Positions 8,429 through 17,216 of a stretch of 42,158 bases of DNA are shown here, one piece after another; the stretch's first letter is position 1; each line of letters begins with the position of its first letter. Position numbers and translations under genes: made by a program. Source of the stretch: an uncultured Oscillospiraceae bacterium (GTDB taxonomy: Bacteria > Bacillota > Clostridia > Oscillospirales > Oscillospiraceae); contig CANRBG010000011.1 of assembly GCA_947628805.1 (NCBI GenBank), forward strand, positions 1-42,158, in the 5' to 3' direction. The notes under the pieces were generated by a model, which searched no databases, was not told the origin of the DNA, and saw only the letters and a list, made by a program, of their open reading frames with translations.

Positions 8429-9856
8429 TCACGCGGCCTCCGTGTCGTCTTTCGGCAGGTGATGGAAAAAGTGGAGCAGGAACGGCACGGACACCACCCC
8501 CGCCAGCACGTCCGCCAGCGGCTGGGCGTACATGATGCCCGGCAGGCCCCACAGCTTCGACAGGATCAGCAGCAGCGGGATGAAGCACGCGCCGCTGCGC
8601 ATGGTGGACAGCAGCGTAGCCCGGCCGGACAGGCCGATGCTCTGAAAGAGCATGGTGGAGCAAACGGACAGGGGCATGAACAGCAGCGCCCCGCACTGGG
8701 CCCGCATGGCGGGCACGGCGATGGCGATCACCGCCGGGTCGTCCCGCATGACCCGGGCCACCGTGGCGGCAAAGGCCGCGCCGAAAGCCGCAAAGGTGGA
8801 TATGACCACCGTGCCGAAGCCGATGGTGAAGAAAAATCCGCTGCGGACCCGGGAGTAGAGCTTGGCCCCGTAGTTGAAGCCGGAGACGGGCTGAAAGCCC
8901 TGGCCGATGCCCAGACCCACACAGAACAGGAAGTTACAGACCCGGTTGACGATGCTCATGGCGGCGATGGCCGCGTCCCCAAAGAGCTTGGCCTGGCCGT
9001 TCAGGAGCATGGTGGAGATGCTGCCCAGACCCTGGCGGCAGAGGCTGGGCAGCCCCGCCACCACGATGCGGCCCAGCATGGCGCCTAAAGCACCGGCCCC
9101 GGCGGGGACAGGCCCGTCGTCCGGGGCCAGCTCCGCCGCCGGCAGGGGCCGCAGGGGGATATACCGGGGGGAGAAGCAGGTCTGGGTCTTGCCCAGGTGG
9201 AACATGAAAAAGAGGATGGCAGCGCTGATGTACTGGCTCAGCATGGTGGCCAGGCCTGCCCCGGCGATGCCCATGTGAAAGCCCATCATGAAAAGCGCGT
9301 CCCCGAAGATGTTCAGCACCCCGCCGCTGACCAGGCCCACCATAGCCAGGGCCGCCCGGCCCTCGTAGCGGAGGATGTTGTTCATGACGCAGCTGGTCAC
9401 CATGGCGGGGGCCGCCAGCAATATGCAGGTGGCGTAGACCCGGGCGTAGGGCAGGATGGTGTCCGTTGAGCCCAGCAGCCGGCATAGGGGCGTCAGGCAC
9501 GCCAGGCCCACGCCGCCGATCAGGATGCCCGCCGCCAGGGCTGCGAAAAAGGACGTGGAGGCAAACTGCCGGGCCCGGCCCACATGCTTCGCCCCCAGCA
9601 GCCGGGAGATGTGACTGCCGGCGCCATGGCCGAACATGAACCCCGCCGCCTGCAATATCGCCATCAGCCCGAACACCACTCCCGTAGCGCCGGACGCGCT
9701 GGTGCTGATGCGGCCCACGAACCAGGTGTCCACCAGGTTATAGAGATTCGTCACCAGCATGCTGATGGTGGTGGGCAGGCCCAGCTCCAGGATCAGCGAG
9801 GGGATGCCCTGGCGGGTCATTTTGTCGTATTGGGTGGCGTATACAGGGGTTTTCAC
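8429..9856 (-). CDS. MATE family efflux transporter
   Basis: A 475-residue protein with about twelve membrane segments of the MATE family, which exports cationic drugs or metabolites in exchange for Na+ or H+. Family features near the N-terminus are visible: LPTTISMLVTNLYNLVDTWFVGR, then GAGSHISRLLGAKHVGRA. The two six-helix halves and the length match the family. The GTG at 9856 is preferred as start because GGGAGG lies 6 bases before it; an in-frame ATG seven codons earlier lacks an RBS. It is transcribed leftward from its own promoter at 9898-9926 and converges on the sugar operon. Its substrate is not predictable. Confidence 0.9.
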   Translation of the reverse strand: MKTPVYATQYDKMTRQGIPSLILELGLPTTISMLVTNLYNLVDTWFVGRISTSASGATGVVFGLMAILQAAGFMFGHGAGSHISRLLGAKHVGRARQFASTSFFAALAAGILIGGVGLACLTPLCRLLGSTDTILPYARVYATCILLAAPAMVTSCVMNNILRYEGRAALAMVGLVSGGVLNIFGDALFMMGFHMGIAGAGLATMLSQYISAAILFFMFHLGKTQTCFSPRYIPLRPLPAAELAPDDGPVPAGAGALGAMLGRIVVAGLPSLCRQGLGSISTMLLNGQAKLFGDAAIAAMSIVNRVCNFLFCVGLGIGQGFQPVSGFNYGAKLYSRVRSGFFFTIGFGTVVISTFAAFGAAFAATVARVMRDDPAVIAIAVPAMRAQCGALLFMPLSVCSTMLFQSIGLSGRATLLSTMRSGACFIPLLLILSKLWGLPGIMYAQPLADVLAGVVSVPFLLHFFHHLPKDDTEAA

Positions 9857-9897
9857 GGCGGGCCTCCCTAAAAACATACAGGATTTGTAGCAATTCT

Positions 9898-9926
9898 ATT
9901 TTATACCCTTCCGGGCGAAACAGCAA
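9898..9926 (-). promoter_or_regulatory. Promoter of the MATE gene
   Basis: On the minus strand, TTGCTG (9926-9921) and TAAAAT (9903-9898) are separated by 17 bases, fitting a sigma-A promoter about 40 bases before the MATE start. Confidence 0.55.
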
Positions 9927-9948
9927 GTACCCGACAAAAATCTTGCGT

Positions 9949-9983
9949 ACGGGCCTGTGCCGATCGGTGTAGGCCCGTTTTTG
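9949..9983 (+). terminator. Orphan terminator-like hairpin in a divergent intergenic region
   Basis: An 8-bp stem ACGGGCCT/AGGCCCGT (9949-9956 with 9971-9978) encloses a loop with its own CGATCG core and is followed on the plus strand by TTTTT. No plus-strand gene ends here, so what it terminates is unclear. Confidence 0.5.
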
Positions 9984-10067
9984 GGCGCATTTTAGGGTAA
10001 GTGGCAAATATTTACAGAAGAATCCGGAAAAATTTATAAAAACTGCCCAATATGTTACAGAAAAATC

Positions 10068-10096
10068 TTGCTTTGTGCCCGATGAGCCTGTATAAT
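10068..10096 (+). promoter_or_regulatory. Promoter of the oxidoreductase gene
   Basis: TTGCTT (10068-10073) and a consensus TATAAT (10091-10096) are spaced by 17 bases, about 30 bases before the GTG start. This is one of the best sigma-A-type promoters in the window. Confidence 0.8.
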
Positions 10097-10126
10097 GGGG
10101 CCAGGAAAAGAAAGGAGGGGCCCCGC

Positions 10127-10711
10127 GTGAAAGAGGTATTGTTGGTGGATTGCTGTGTGCGGCGGGAGGAGTCCCGCACGGCCCGGCTGGCCCGGGCGTT
10201 CGTAAAAGGCCTGGATGAGGCTCAGTACACGGTCAGCGTGATCCGGCCCGACGAGGAGCGGATGCGGCCCCTGACGAGGGAGAGCCTGCGGGAGCGGGAC
10301 CGGCTGTTGGCGGAGGGAGCCCTGGGCCGGCCCCGGTTCGACTATGCCAAACAGTTCGCCGGAGCGGACGTGGTGGTGTTCGCCGCGCCCTTCTGGGACA
10401 TGAGCTTCCCGGCGCTTTTGAAGATCTATGTGGAGAACATCAGCGTGGAGGGCATCACGTTCCGGACCGGGGAGGACGGCCGGAAGGGCCTTTGCGGGGG
10501 CAGGATGCTGGTCCTGCTGACCACCCGGGGCGGATACTACGGGGGCACCGACATGGACCAGGGCGACAGCTATCTCCACGCCCTGCAGAAGTTTTTTGGC
10601 TTTGGCCGATTCGAGTGCGTGGCCGCCGAGGGGCTGGACACGGGCGCGGACCCGGAGCCTCTGGTGGCCGCCGCCGAGGAGCGGGCCCGGGCGCTGGCCG
10701 CGTCCCTGTAA
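10127..10711 (+). CDS. Flavodoxin-fold NAD(P)H-dependent oxidoreductase (azoreductase-like)
   Basis: A 194-residue protein of the NADPH-dependent FMN reductase / NADH-azoreductase type. Visible marks are the first strand with a short loop (VLLVDCCVRREESRTARLARAF) that should hold the FMN phosphate, and the typical AAPFWDMSFPALLKIYVENI segment with the quinone- or azo-site region that follows. It would transfer electrons from NAD(P)H to a quinone, azo or nitro compound in the cytoplasm. The start is GTG at 10127, after AAGGAGG at 10112-10118. It is monocistronic: its own promoter lies upstream and a palindromic terminator follows. Confidence 0.8.
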   Translation: MKEVLLVDCCVRREESRTARLARAFVKGLDEAQYTVSVIRPDEERMRPLTRESLRERDRLLAEGALGRPRFDYAKQFAGADVVVFAAPFWDMSFPALLKIYVENISVEGITFRTGEDGRKGLCGGRMLVLLTTRGGYYGGTDMDQGDSYLHALQKFFGFGRFECVAAEGLDTGADPEPLVAAAEERARALAASL

Positions 10712-10735
10712 AAAAGATCGATATGGCGTGACAAG

Positions 10736-10755
10736 GACCGCCCGGCCGGGCGGTC
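10736..10755 (+). terminator. Palindromic terminator after the oxidoreductase gene
   Basis: A 20-base perfect palindrome GACCGCCC...GGGCGGTC followed by TTCATTTG lies 24 bases after the stop codon. The T tract is imperfect. Confidence 0.6.
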
Positions 10756-10805
10756 TTCATTTGTCGCAGAAATTTCCCCGGGCGGGTGCAAATCGGGCGG
10801 AAGTG

Positions 10806-10814
10806 TGCTATACT
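10806..10814 (+). promoter_or_regulatory. Extended -10 promoter of the ClC gene
   Basis: TGCTATACT (10806-10814) is an extended -10 element 41 bases before the start codon. A weak TGCAAA -35-like hexamer lies near 10787-10792. Confidence 0.5.
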
Positions 10815-10855
10815 GGGCGTAGCGTCATATTGGGCAAGAGGAAGGCGGCGAGAGT

Positions 10856-12115
10856 GTGCGGCAGTTGAAAGAGCGGCTCCTGACGGGGGCGGAGGGCTTT
10901 CGGGCCTTTGCCAAGTGGCTGGTATTGGCCGGGGTCACCGGTGCGGTGATCGGCGCGGCGGCCACGGCTTTCCACTGGTGCATCGGCACGGTGACGGCCC
11001 TGCGGATCATGCGGCCGAAGCTCATTTGGTTTTTGCCCCTGGGGGGCGCGGTGATCGCCACGGCCTATAAGCTCACCGGCATGGAGAACGACAAGGGCAC
11101 CAATCAGGTGATCCTCTCCGCCCGGGACGGCTCGCCCATCCGGCTCTGGATGGCGCCGCTGATCTTCTTCTCCACGGTGGTGACCCACCTGGTGGGCGGC
11201 TCCGCCGGCCGGGAGGGGGCCGCGCTGCAATTGGGCGGGTCCATGGCCTCCTGGTTCGGTCAGAAGCTGAAGCTGGACGAAAAGGACCGGGGCATCATGG
11301 TCCTGTGCGGCATGGCGGCGGCCTTCTCGGCCCTGTTCGGCACCCCCATCACCGCGGCGGTGTTTCCCATGGAGGTGGTCAGCGTGGGCATCATGCACTA
11401 CGCCACCATCGTGCCCTGTCTGGTATCCTCGGTGGGGGCGTTCCTGTTGGCCCGGGCCCTGGGGCTCCACGGCCTGGTGGGCTACGCGGAAGGACAGCCG
11501 GCGGCTTTGACGGCGGCGTCCATGGTCCAGGTGCTGATCCTGGGGGCCCTGTGCGCGCTGGTTTCGGTGCTCTTCTGCGAGGCCATGCACCAGTCCAAGC
11601 GGCTGTACGCCAAGTACATAAAAGACCCCATTTTACGGGCTTTCGCCGGGGGCGCCATCGTGCTTGCCATTACCCTGGCGCTGGGGACGCAGCTCTACAG
11701 CGGCGCGGGGGACGAGCTGATCCGCGCTCTTCTGGGGGGCCAGACCATCTGGTATGCCTTTTTGCTGAAAATACTGCTGACGGCCCTGACCATGGGAGCG
11801 GGCCTCCGGGGCGGAGAGATCGTGCCGGCGCTGTGCGTGGGGTGCGCTTTCGGCACCTGGATGGGGCCGCTGCTGGGGCTTCCCCACGGCTTTTCCGGGG
11901 CATTGGGCATGACGGCGGTATTCTGCGGGTCCACCAACTGCCCGGTCACGTCCCTGCTTTTGAGCTTTGAGCTGTTCGGCGGGGAGGGGATGGTGCTGTA
12001 CGCTCTGTGCAGCGCGGTCAGCTACATGCTCTCCGGCTATTCCAGCCTGTACACCGAACAGAAGATCGTCTATTCCAAATATAAGACCGAGTGGATCGAC
12101 AAAAAAGCGGGCTGA
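10856..12115 (+). CDS. ClC family chloride channel / H+-Cl- antiporter
   Basis: A 419-residue membrane protein of the ClC family. It carries the selectivity-filter segment GGSAGREGAALQLGG with the conserved gating glutamate at residue 120, and a second half with the GxFxP-like region in a less typical form (GLRGGEIVPALCVGCAFG). About ten hydrophobic helices and the length match bacterial ClC proteins without CBS domains. It should move chloride (or fluoride or nitrate) across the membrane in acid or osmotic stress. The GTG at 10856 is used as start; the upstream RBS (AGAGGAAGG) is about ten bases away. The ATP-grasp gene follows after 25 bases. Confidence 0.85.
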   Translation: MRQLKERLLTGAEGFRAFAKWLVLAGVTGAVIGAAATAFHWCIGTVTALRIMRPKLIWFLPLGGAVIATAYKLTGMENDKGTNQVILSARDGSPIRLWMAPLIFFSTVVTHLVGGSAGREGAALQLGGSMASWFGQKLKLDEKDRGIMVLCGMAAAFSALFGTPITAAVFPMEVVSVGIMHYATIVPCLVSSVGAFLLARALGLHGLVGYAEGQPAALTAASMVQVLILGALCALVSVLFCEAMHQSKRLYAKYIKDPILRAFAGGAIVLAITLALGTQLYSGAGDELIRALLGGQTIWYAFLLKILLTALTMGAGLRGGEIVPALCVGCAFGTWMGPLLGLPHGFSGALGMTAVFCGSTNCPVTSLLLSFELFGGEGMVLYALCSAVSYMLSGYSSLYTEQKIVYSKYKTEWIDKKAG

Positions 12116-12140
12116 ACCCGCCGGAGAGGAGAGAGCATAG

Positions 12141-13331
12141 ATGAATTTCGTTTTCATTTCCCCCAACTTTCCCCGTACATACTGGAACTTCTGCGACCGG
12201 CTGAAGCGAAACGGGGCAAACGTGCTGGGCGTGGGCGACTGCGCCTATGACGGATTAGAGGACTGCGTGAAAAACGCCCTGACAGAGTATTACCGGGTGG
12301 ATTCGCTGGAGAATTACGACCAGGTGTTCCGGGCGGTGGCATTTTTCGCTTTCCGCTACGGGAAGATCGACTGGCTGGAGTCCAACAACGAGTACTGGCT
12401 GGAACAAGACGCCCGGCTGCGGACGGACTTTCACATCATCACCGGCGTGGACAGCCAGGCGGTGAAACCCTTCAAGAGCAAGTCCGGCATGAAGACCTAT
12501 TACGCCAAGGCCGGGGTCCCCACGGCCCGGTGCCATGTGGTCACGGACAAGGCTGCGGCGGAGGCGTTCATAAAAAAGGTGGGTTGGCCCGTCATCGTCA
12601 AGCCCGACAACGGGGTGGGGGCCTCCCACACCTGGAAGCTGGAAAACCAGGCCGATCTTGACCGGTTTTTCGCCGACAAGCCCGACGAGCCCTACGTGAT
12701 GGAGGAATTCATCTTCGGGGCCATCCGATCCTATGACGCGGTGATGGACAGCCGGTGCGAGCCGCTGATCGAGTCCTCCGCCGTGTTCCCGCCCTCCATC
12801 GCGGACATCGTCAACGACCAGGGTGACCTGGCCTACTACGTGGTGGACAAGGTACCGGAGCAGCTGGCGGAGCGGGGCCGGGCCACGGCCAAGGCATTCG
12901 GCGCGGCCAGCCGGTTCATCCACCTGGAATTTTTCGAGCTGACAAAGGCCAAGCCGGGCCTGGGGGACGTGGGGGATTTCGTGGGCCTGGAGGTCAACAT
13001 GCGCCCCGCCGGGGGGTATACGCCGGACATGATCAACTTCGCCCACAGCACGGACATCTACCAGATCTGGGCGGACATGGTGACCGACGACTGCCGGCGG
13101 CTGCCCGCCGACGGCCAGGACCACTTCTGCGCCTACGCCAGCCGCCGGGACAGCGCCAGCTACGTCCATTCCCATGAGGAGGTCCTGGAGCGGTACGGGG
13201 CGCAGATGGCCATGTGCGAGCGCATGCCGGACGCTCTGGCTGACGCTATGGGCAACCAGATGTACACCATCCACGCCTCCACGGAGAGCGAGGCAAAGGA
13301 ATTCATCCGCTTCGTCCTGGAGCGGTGCTGA
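12141..13331 (+). CDS. ATP-grasp domain protein (carboxylate-amine ligase type)
   Basis: A 396-residue protein. The N-terminal third is a Rossmann-like pre-ATP-grasp domain (starting FVFISPNFPRTYWNFCDRLKRNG); the middle holds the ATP-grasp lid and phosphate segments (VGWPVIVKPDNGVGASHTWK and EPYVMEEFI), and the metal-binding end is GLEVNMRPAGGYTPDMIN. It would activate a carboxylate as an acyl-phosphate and join it to an amine or thiol. Substrates are not predictable. An RBS (GGAGAGGAGAG) precedes the ATG. It is followed after 15 bases by an esterase and then by pepT, which suggests the three act on the same peptide-like compound. Confidence 0.8.
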   Translation: MNFVFISPNFPRTYWNFCDRLKRNGANVLGVGDCAYDGLEDCVKNALTEYYRVDSLENYDQVFRAVAFFAFRYGKIDWLESNNEYWLEQDARLRTDFHIITGVDSQAVKPFKSKSGMKTYYAKAGVPTARCHVVTDKAAAEAFIKKVGWPVIVKPDNGVGASHTWKLENQADLDRFFADKPDEPYVMEEFIFGAIRSYDAVMDSRCEPLIESSAVFPPSIADIVNDQGDLAYYVVDKVPEQLAERGRATAKAFGAASRFIHLEFFELTKAKPGLGDVGDFVGLEVNMRPAGGYTPDMINFAHSTDIYQIWADMVTDDCRRLPADGQDHFCAYASRRDSASYVHSHEEVLERYGAQMAMCERMPDALADAMGNQMYTIHASTESEAKEFIRFVLERC

Positions 13332-13346
13332 TAAAGGAGCAACGCC

Positions 13347-14087
13347 ATGAATGTAAGGTATTTTCGCGAGTACAGCCATATCCTGGACCGGGATATGGAG
13401 TTCAAGCTCTACGGCGACGGGGGCAAGCCCTGCTTCGCCTTCCCGCCCCAGAACGGCCGGTTCTTCGACTTTGAGAACTACGGCATGGTGGACACCATCG
13501 CCCCCTGGGTCGAGGACGGGCGCGTGATGGTGGTGGGCGTGGACGCCATCGACGGGGAGACCTGGTCCGCCACCCAGGGGACGCCCCGCCAGCGGCTGGA
13601 GCTGCAGGAGCGGTGGTTCGCCTATGTGACCGACGAGCTGCTGCCCCGGGTGTATCAGCTGGGGGCCGCCAGCGTGAAGGCCATGACCACCGGCTGCAGC
13701 ATGGGGGCTCTGCACGCGGCCAACTTCTTCTTCCGCCGGCCGGACCTGTTCGACACGGTGATCTCCCTGAGCGGGCTTTTCGACGCCAACTTCTTTTTCG
13801 GCAACTACCACGACGATCTGACCTACGCCAACTCCCCCATCCAGTTCATCCCCAACATGGCGGCGGACCATCCCTGGCTGGACCTGTACCGGCAGAGCAA
13901 CATCATCCTCTGCTCCGGTCAGGGGGCCTGGGACGAGGAGATGATGGCCCACGAGCGGCGGCTGGAATCCATCCTGCACGTGAAGAACGTGCCCGTGTGG
14001 GCGGATTACTGGGGCCCGGACGTGTGCCACGACTGGCCCTGGTGGCGCAAGCAGCTGCCCTATTTCTTCTCCAACCTGCCCCTGTGA
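13347..14087 (+). CDS. Alpha/beta-hydrolase esterase (esterase D-like)
   Basis: A 246-residue cytoplasmic alpha/beta hydrolase. The nucleophile elbow is G116-C-S118-M-G120 and a C-terminal catalytic His is likely at 228 (CHDWPWWRKQLPYF). The N-terminal part PPQNGRFFDFENYGMVDTIAPW contains the strand-turn region before the oxyanion site. The fold resembles the putative esterase (FrsA/EstD) group. It is located 15 bases after the ATP-grasp gene and 13 bases before pepT. It probably hydrolyses an ester or thioester, possibly of a compound made by the ATP-grasp enzyme; this is inference. Confidence 0.8.
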   Translation: MNVRYFREYSHILDRDMEFKLYGDGGKPCFAFPPQNGRFFDFENYGMVDTIAPWVEDGRVMVVGVDAIDGETWSATQGTPRQRLELQERWFAYVTDELLPRVYQLGAASVKAMTTGCSMGALHAANFFFRRPDLFDTVISLSGLFDANFFFGNYHDDLTYANSPIQFIPNMAADHPWLDLYRQSNIILCSGQGAWDEEMMAHERRLESILHVKNVPVWADYWGPDVCHDWPWWRKQLPYFFSNLPL

Positions 14088-14100
14088 GCGGAGGACGGTC

Positions 14101-15321
14101 ATGAGCGCGACGGAACGTTTTTTGCGCTACGCGCAGGTGCATACCACCTCCAGCGACGACACCGGCGCCACCCCCTCCACCGCCTGCCAGTGGGAGCTTG
14201 CAAAGCTGCTAGCGGGGGAGCTGCAAGACCTGGGGCTGGAAGCCCCCTCGGTGGACGAGCACTGCATCGTCACCGGCTGGGTCCCGGCCACGCCTGGGTA
14301 TGAAGCGGTCCCGGTGATCGGCTTTCTGGCCCATATGGACACCTCCCCGGCTTTTTCCGGCAAGGACGTGAAGCCGGTCCTGCACCCGGACTATGATGGG
14401 GGCGACGTGGTCCTGCCCCAGGCGGGGCGGGTCATAAAGGCGGTCGACTTCCCCTTTTTGAAAGACCTGGCCGGCAAGACCCTGATCACCGCCGACGGCA
14501 CCACCCTGTTGGGGGCGGACGACAAGGCCGGCGTGGCGGAGATCGTGGAGCTGGCCGCCCAGCTCATGGCGGGCCAGATCCCCCACGGCCGGGTGGCGGT
14601 GGCCTTTACCCCGGACGAGGAGATCGGCCAGGGGCCGGACCACTTCGACGTGGCCGCCTTCGGGGCGAAGTACGCCTATACTGTGGACGGGGGCGCGGCG
14701 GGGTCCATCGAGTTTGAGAACTTCAACGCCGCCGGCGCGGTCATCGACATCGACGGCGTGTCGGTCCATCCTGGCTCGGCCAAGGGCATCATGGAAAACG
14801 CCCTGCTCATCGCCCAGGAGATCAACGCCGCCCTGCCCCCGGAGGCGATCCCCGCCCGGACCGAGGGGTATGAGGGCTTTTTCCACCTGGATGGGCTGAA
14901 GGGCACTGCCGCCAAGGCACGGATGGGCTACATCATCCGGGACCACGACTGGGAGAAGTTCCAGGCCAAAAAGGCATTGCTGGAAAAGGTGTGTCAGGAG
15001 GTGGGCCGGGCCCATCCCACGGCCCGGATCAGGCTGGACATCCAGGACAGCTACTACAACATGCGCCGGCAGATCGAGCCCTGCATGCACCTCGTCGATA
15101 ACGCCAAAAAGGCGGCGGAGCTGGCGGGGGTGATCCCCACGGTGGAGCCCATCCGGGGCGGCACCGACGGGGCCCGGCTCAGCTTCATGGGCCTGCCCTG
15201 TCCCAACCTGGGCACCGGCGGATACAACTTCCACGGGCCCATGGAGTGCGTCTGCGCCGAGGACATGGAGAAGGTCGTGGAGATCCTGCTGAACATCGTG
15301 AAGCTGTACAGCGAGATGTAA
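14101..15321 (+). CDS. pepT: Peptidase T (tripeptide aminopeptidase)
   Basis: A 406-residue M20 zinc peptidase that removes the N-terminal residue from tripeptides in the cytoplasm. All positions expected of PepT are visible: H78 and D80 in AHMDTSP, the bridging D140 in LGADDKAG, and the E173-E174 pair in TPDEEIGQGPD. Late segments GGTDGARLSFMGLPCPNLGTGG complete the active site. Length is typical. The start ATG follows GGAGG in tight order after the esterase. Together with the converging peptide transporter it fits growth on peptides, although it is transcribed with the ATP-grasp and esterase genes. Confidence 0.95.
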   Translation: MSATERFLRYAQVHTTSSDDTGATPSTACQWELAKLLAGELQDLGLEAPSVDEHCIVTGWVPATPGYEAVPVIGFLAHMDTSPAFSGKDVKPVLHPDYDGGDVVLPQAGRVIKAVDFPFLKDLAGKTLITADGTTLLGADDKAGVAEIVELAAQLMAGQIPHGRVAVAFTPDEEIGQGPDHFDVAAFGAKYAYTVDGGAAGSIEFENFNAAGAVIDIDGVSVHPGSAKGIMENALLIAQEINAALPPEAIPARTEGYEGFFHLDGLKGTAAKARMGYIIRDHDWEKFQAKKALLEKVCQEVGRAHPTARIRLDIQDSYYNMRRQIEPCMHLVDNAKKAAELAGVIPTVEPIRGGTDGARLSFMGLPCPNLGTGGYNFHGPMECVCAEDMEKVVEILLNIVKLYSEM

Positions 15322-15337
15322 ATAGGAAATAATGAAA

Positions 15338-15366
15338 CATCCCCCGGACCCACGGTCCGGGGGATG
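15338..15366. terminator. Bidirectional hairpin between pepT and oppA
   Basis: A perfect 13-bp stem (15338-15350 with 15354-15366) and a CAC loop lie between converging genes, 16 bases after the pepT stop. T tracts are weak on both sides. Confidence 0.7.
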
Positions 15367-15390
15367 CGTACGTTTGGCGTTCGCTTCGTA

Positions 15391-17151
15391 TCACTCAGCG
15401 AAAGTGACATTCATGAAGTACTTGTAGCCCAGGGGGTTGGTGTAGAATCCCTGGATGCTGGAGTCGATCATGTAGATGTCGGTGTAGTAGTACAGAGGCA
15501 CGATGCAGCCGGTGGCCATCAGCATATCCTCGGCGATGTGCATGAGCTGATAGCGGACCTCGGTATCGGTGCAGCTCTTGATGGTGGAGATCAGCACGTC
15601 ATAGGTCTCAGCCCAGGTGCCGTCCTCCACAGCGATGTCATAGCCGTACTCGGTCAGGTCCAGATCGTACATGGCCAGGTCGGCGTGAGCGCCCTTGCCG
15701 TACTGGACGTCGTTGTTGCCGGAGGCGGTGACCCACATATCCAGGAAGCAGATGGGGTCGTTGTAGTCGGCCAGCCAGCCGTTACGGGCGATGGAGTAAT
15801 CGCCATCCTTACGGGTGTTCAGGAAGGTGTTCCACTCCTGGTTCTCCAGCTGCATGTTGATGCCCACGCCGGCCAGAGCCGCGGCCAGGTACTCGCCGAT
15901 GGCCTTGTGGCCCTCATCGGTGTTGTACAGGTAGGTCAGGGTGGGGAAGTTGGTGAACATGCCAGTGGACTCGTCGTACTCATAGTACTTCTTCAGCGTC
16001 TCGATAGCCTGGTTGTAGTTGCTCTCCAGAGCGTCCTCGGACACGTCGAAGTAGCCCACGAAGTCGTCGTTGTGGCCAGCGTTCTGATAGAACTCGGAGC
16101 CGTCGGTATCGGTCATGCCCATGGCGACGAAGGAGGAAGCGGGGACCTGGCCGGCCTGGCCGATCTCCTCGCAGATGTAGTTGCGGTCGAACAGCAGGCC
16201 GATGGCGTTGCGGATCTCGGCCTTGGCGGCCTCGGCCTCCTCGCCGGTCAGCTCAGAGCCCTCGGGCAGGATCTCCTCGTTGATGTTCCAGCACACATAG
16301 TAGGTGCCGATCTGGCCCACTACGTTGTACTCGTCGGGATAGTCGGCCTCCAGACGGTTGATCTCGTTGGTGGGAACGCCGTCGATCATCTGCCAGGCAC
16401 CGCTCTCGAAGTTGGCCAGCATGTTGTTGTTGTCATCGGACAGATAGCACTCCAGCTTGTCCAGAGTCACGGAGTCAGCGTCGTGGTAGTTGGGGTTCTT
16501 CTCCAGGGTGATGACGCTGTTGTGCTCCCAGCCGGTCATGGTGTAGGGGCCGTTGCCCACATAGGTGGAGGGATCGGTGGCCCAGGCCTCGTCGGCCACC
16601 ACGTCCTCACGTACGGGGAAGTAGGTGGGGAAAGCCATCAGCTCGTTCCAGTAGGCTACGGCGTTGTTCAGGGTGACCTCCAGGGTCACGTCGTCGGTCG
16701 CGGTGACCTGCAGGTCGTTGGGATAACCGGCGACGACCTCGAACATGTAGCCGTAGTCGGCGGCCAGCTCCTCGGAGGCGGCGCGCTTCCAGGCGAACTC
16801 GAAGTCGCCGGCAGTCAGAGGCTCGCCGTCGGACCACTTCAGGCCGTCTTTCAGGGTGTAGGTGTAGGTGACGGTGCCGTCGTCGTTGACCACGCCCTCA
16901 GGCAGCTCCACGGCGCAGTCGGGCGCAATGACCAGCGCGCCGCTCTCGTCCTGAGCCCACTTGGCCAGGCCCGCGAACAGGTGAGAGACCATGGTGGCGC
17001 CGTCAACGGCGGAGTTCAGAGCCGGGTCCAGGGTGTCGGGCTCGGAGGCCAGGCACACCGCCAGGGTAGTGGGCTCGGCGTCGGCCAGGGCGACAGTGCC
17101 AAGGCACAGGACCATCGCGACGGCCAGCAGCAGGGATACGAATTTCTTCAT
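15391..17151 (-). CDS. oppA: Peptide ABC transporter substrate-binding protein
   Basis: A 586-residue family 5 (OppA/DppA) binding protein. The signal peptide (MKKFVSLLLAVAMVLCLG then ALADA) should be cut near residue 24; the Cys at 16 is not placed in a normal lipobox, so the protein may not be a lipoprotein. Family marks are visible: SEPDTLDPALNSAVDGATMV near the mature N-terminus, LKDGLKWSDGEPLTAGDFEFAWKR and a late NGWLADYNDPICFLD segment. It would bind oligopeptides outside the cell. It is the last gene of the opp operon, 65 bases after oppF, with AGGAAAGG as RBS, and converges on pepT. Confidence 0.9.
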   Translation of the reverse strand: MKKFVSLLLAVAMVLCLGTVALADAEPTTLAVCLASEPDTLDPALNSAVDGATMVSHLFAGLAKWAQDESGALVIAPDCAVELPEGVVNDDGTVTYTYTLKDGLKWSDGEPLTAGDFEFAWKRAASEELAADYGYMFEVVAGYPNDLQVTATDDVTLEVTLNNAVAYWNELMAFPTYFPVREDVVADEAWATDPSTYVGNGPYTMTGWEHNSVITLEKNPNYHDADSVTLDKLECYLSDDNNNMLANFESGAWQMIDGVPTNEINRLEADYPDEYNVVGQIGTYYVCWNINEEILPEGSELTGEEAEAAKAEIRNAIGLLFDRNYICEEIGQAGQVPASSFVAMGMTDTDGSEFYQNAGHNDDFVGYFDVSEDALESNYNQAIETLKKYYEYDESTGMFTNFPTLTYLYNTDEGHKAIGEYLAAALAGVGINMQLENQEWNTFLNTRKDGDYSIARNGWLADYNDPICFLDMWVTASGNNDVQYGKGAHADLAMYDLDLTEYGYDIAVEDGTWAETYDVLISTIKSCTDTEVRYQLMHIAEDMLMATGCIVPLYYYTDIYMIDSSIQGFYTNPLGYKYFMNVTFAE

Positions 17152-17216
17152 GTTGCTTTTCCTTTCCTAAGAAAATGTTTTTTTCAAACTGCGTTTTTCG
17201 CAGAAAGAATACAAGG

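Noticed and set aside
10856-15321. ClC, ATP-grasp, esterase and pepT as a toxin or phage-defence system
   Set aside because: All four look like ordinary metabolic or transport proteins with intact catalytic residues, and there is no effector-like or nucleic-acid-acting domain.
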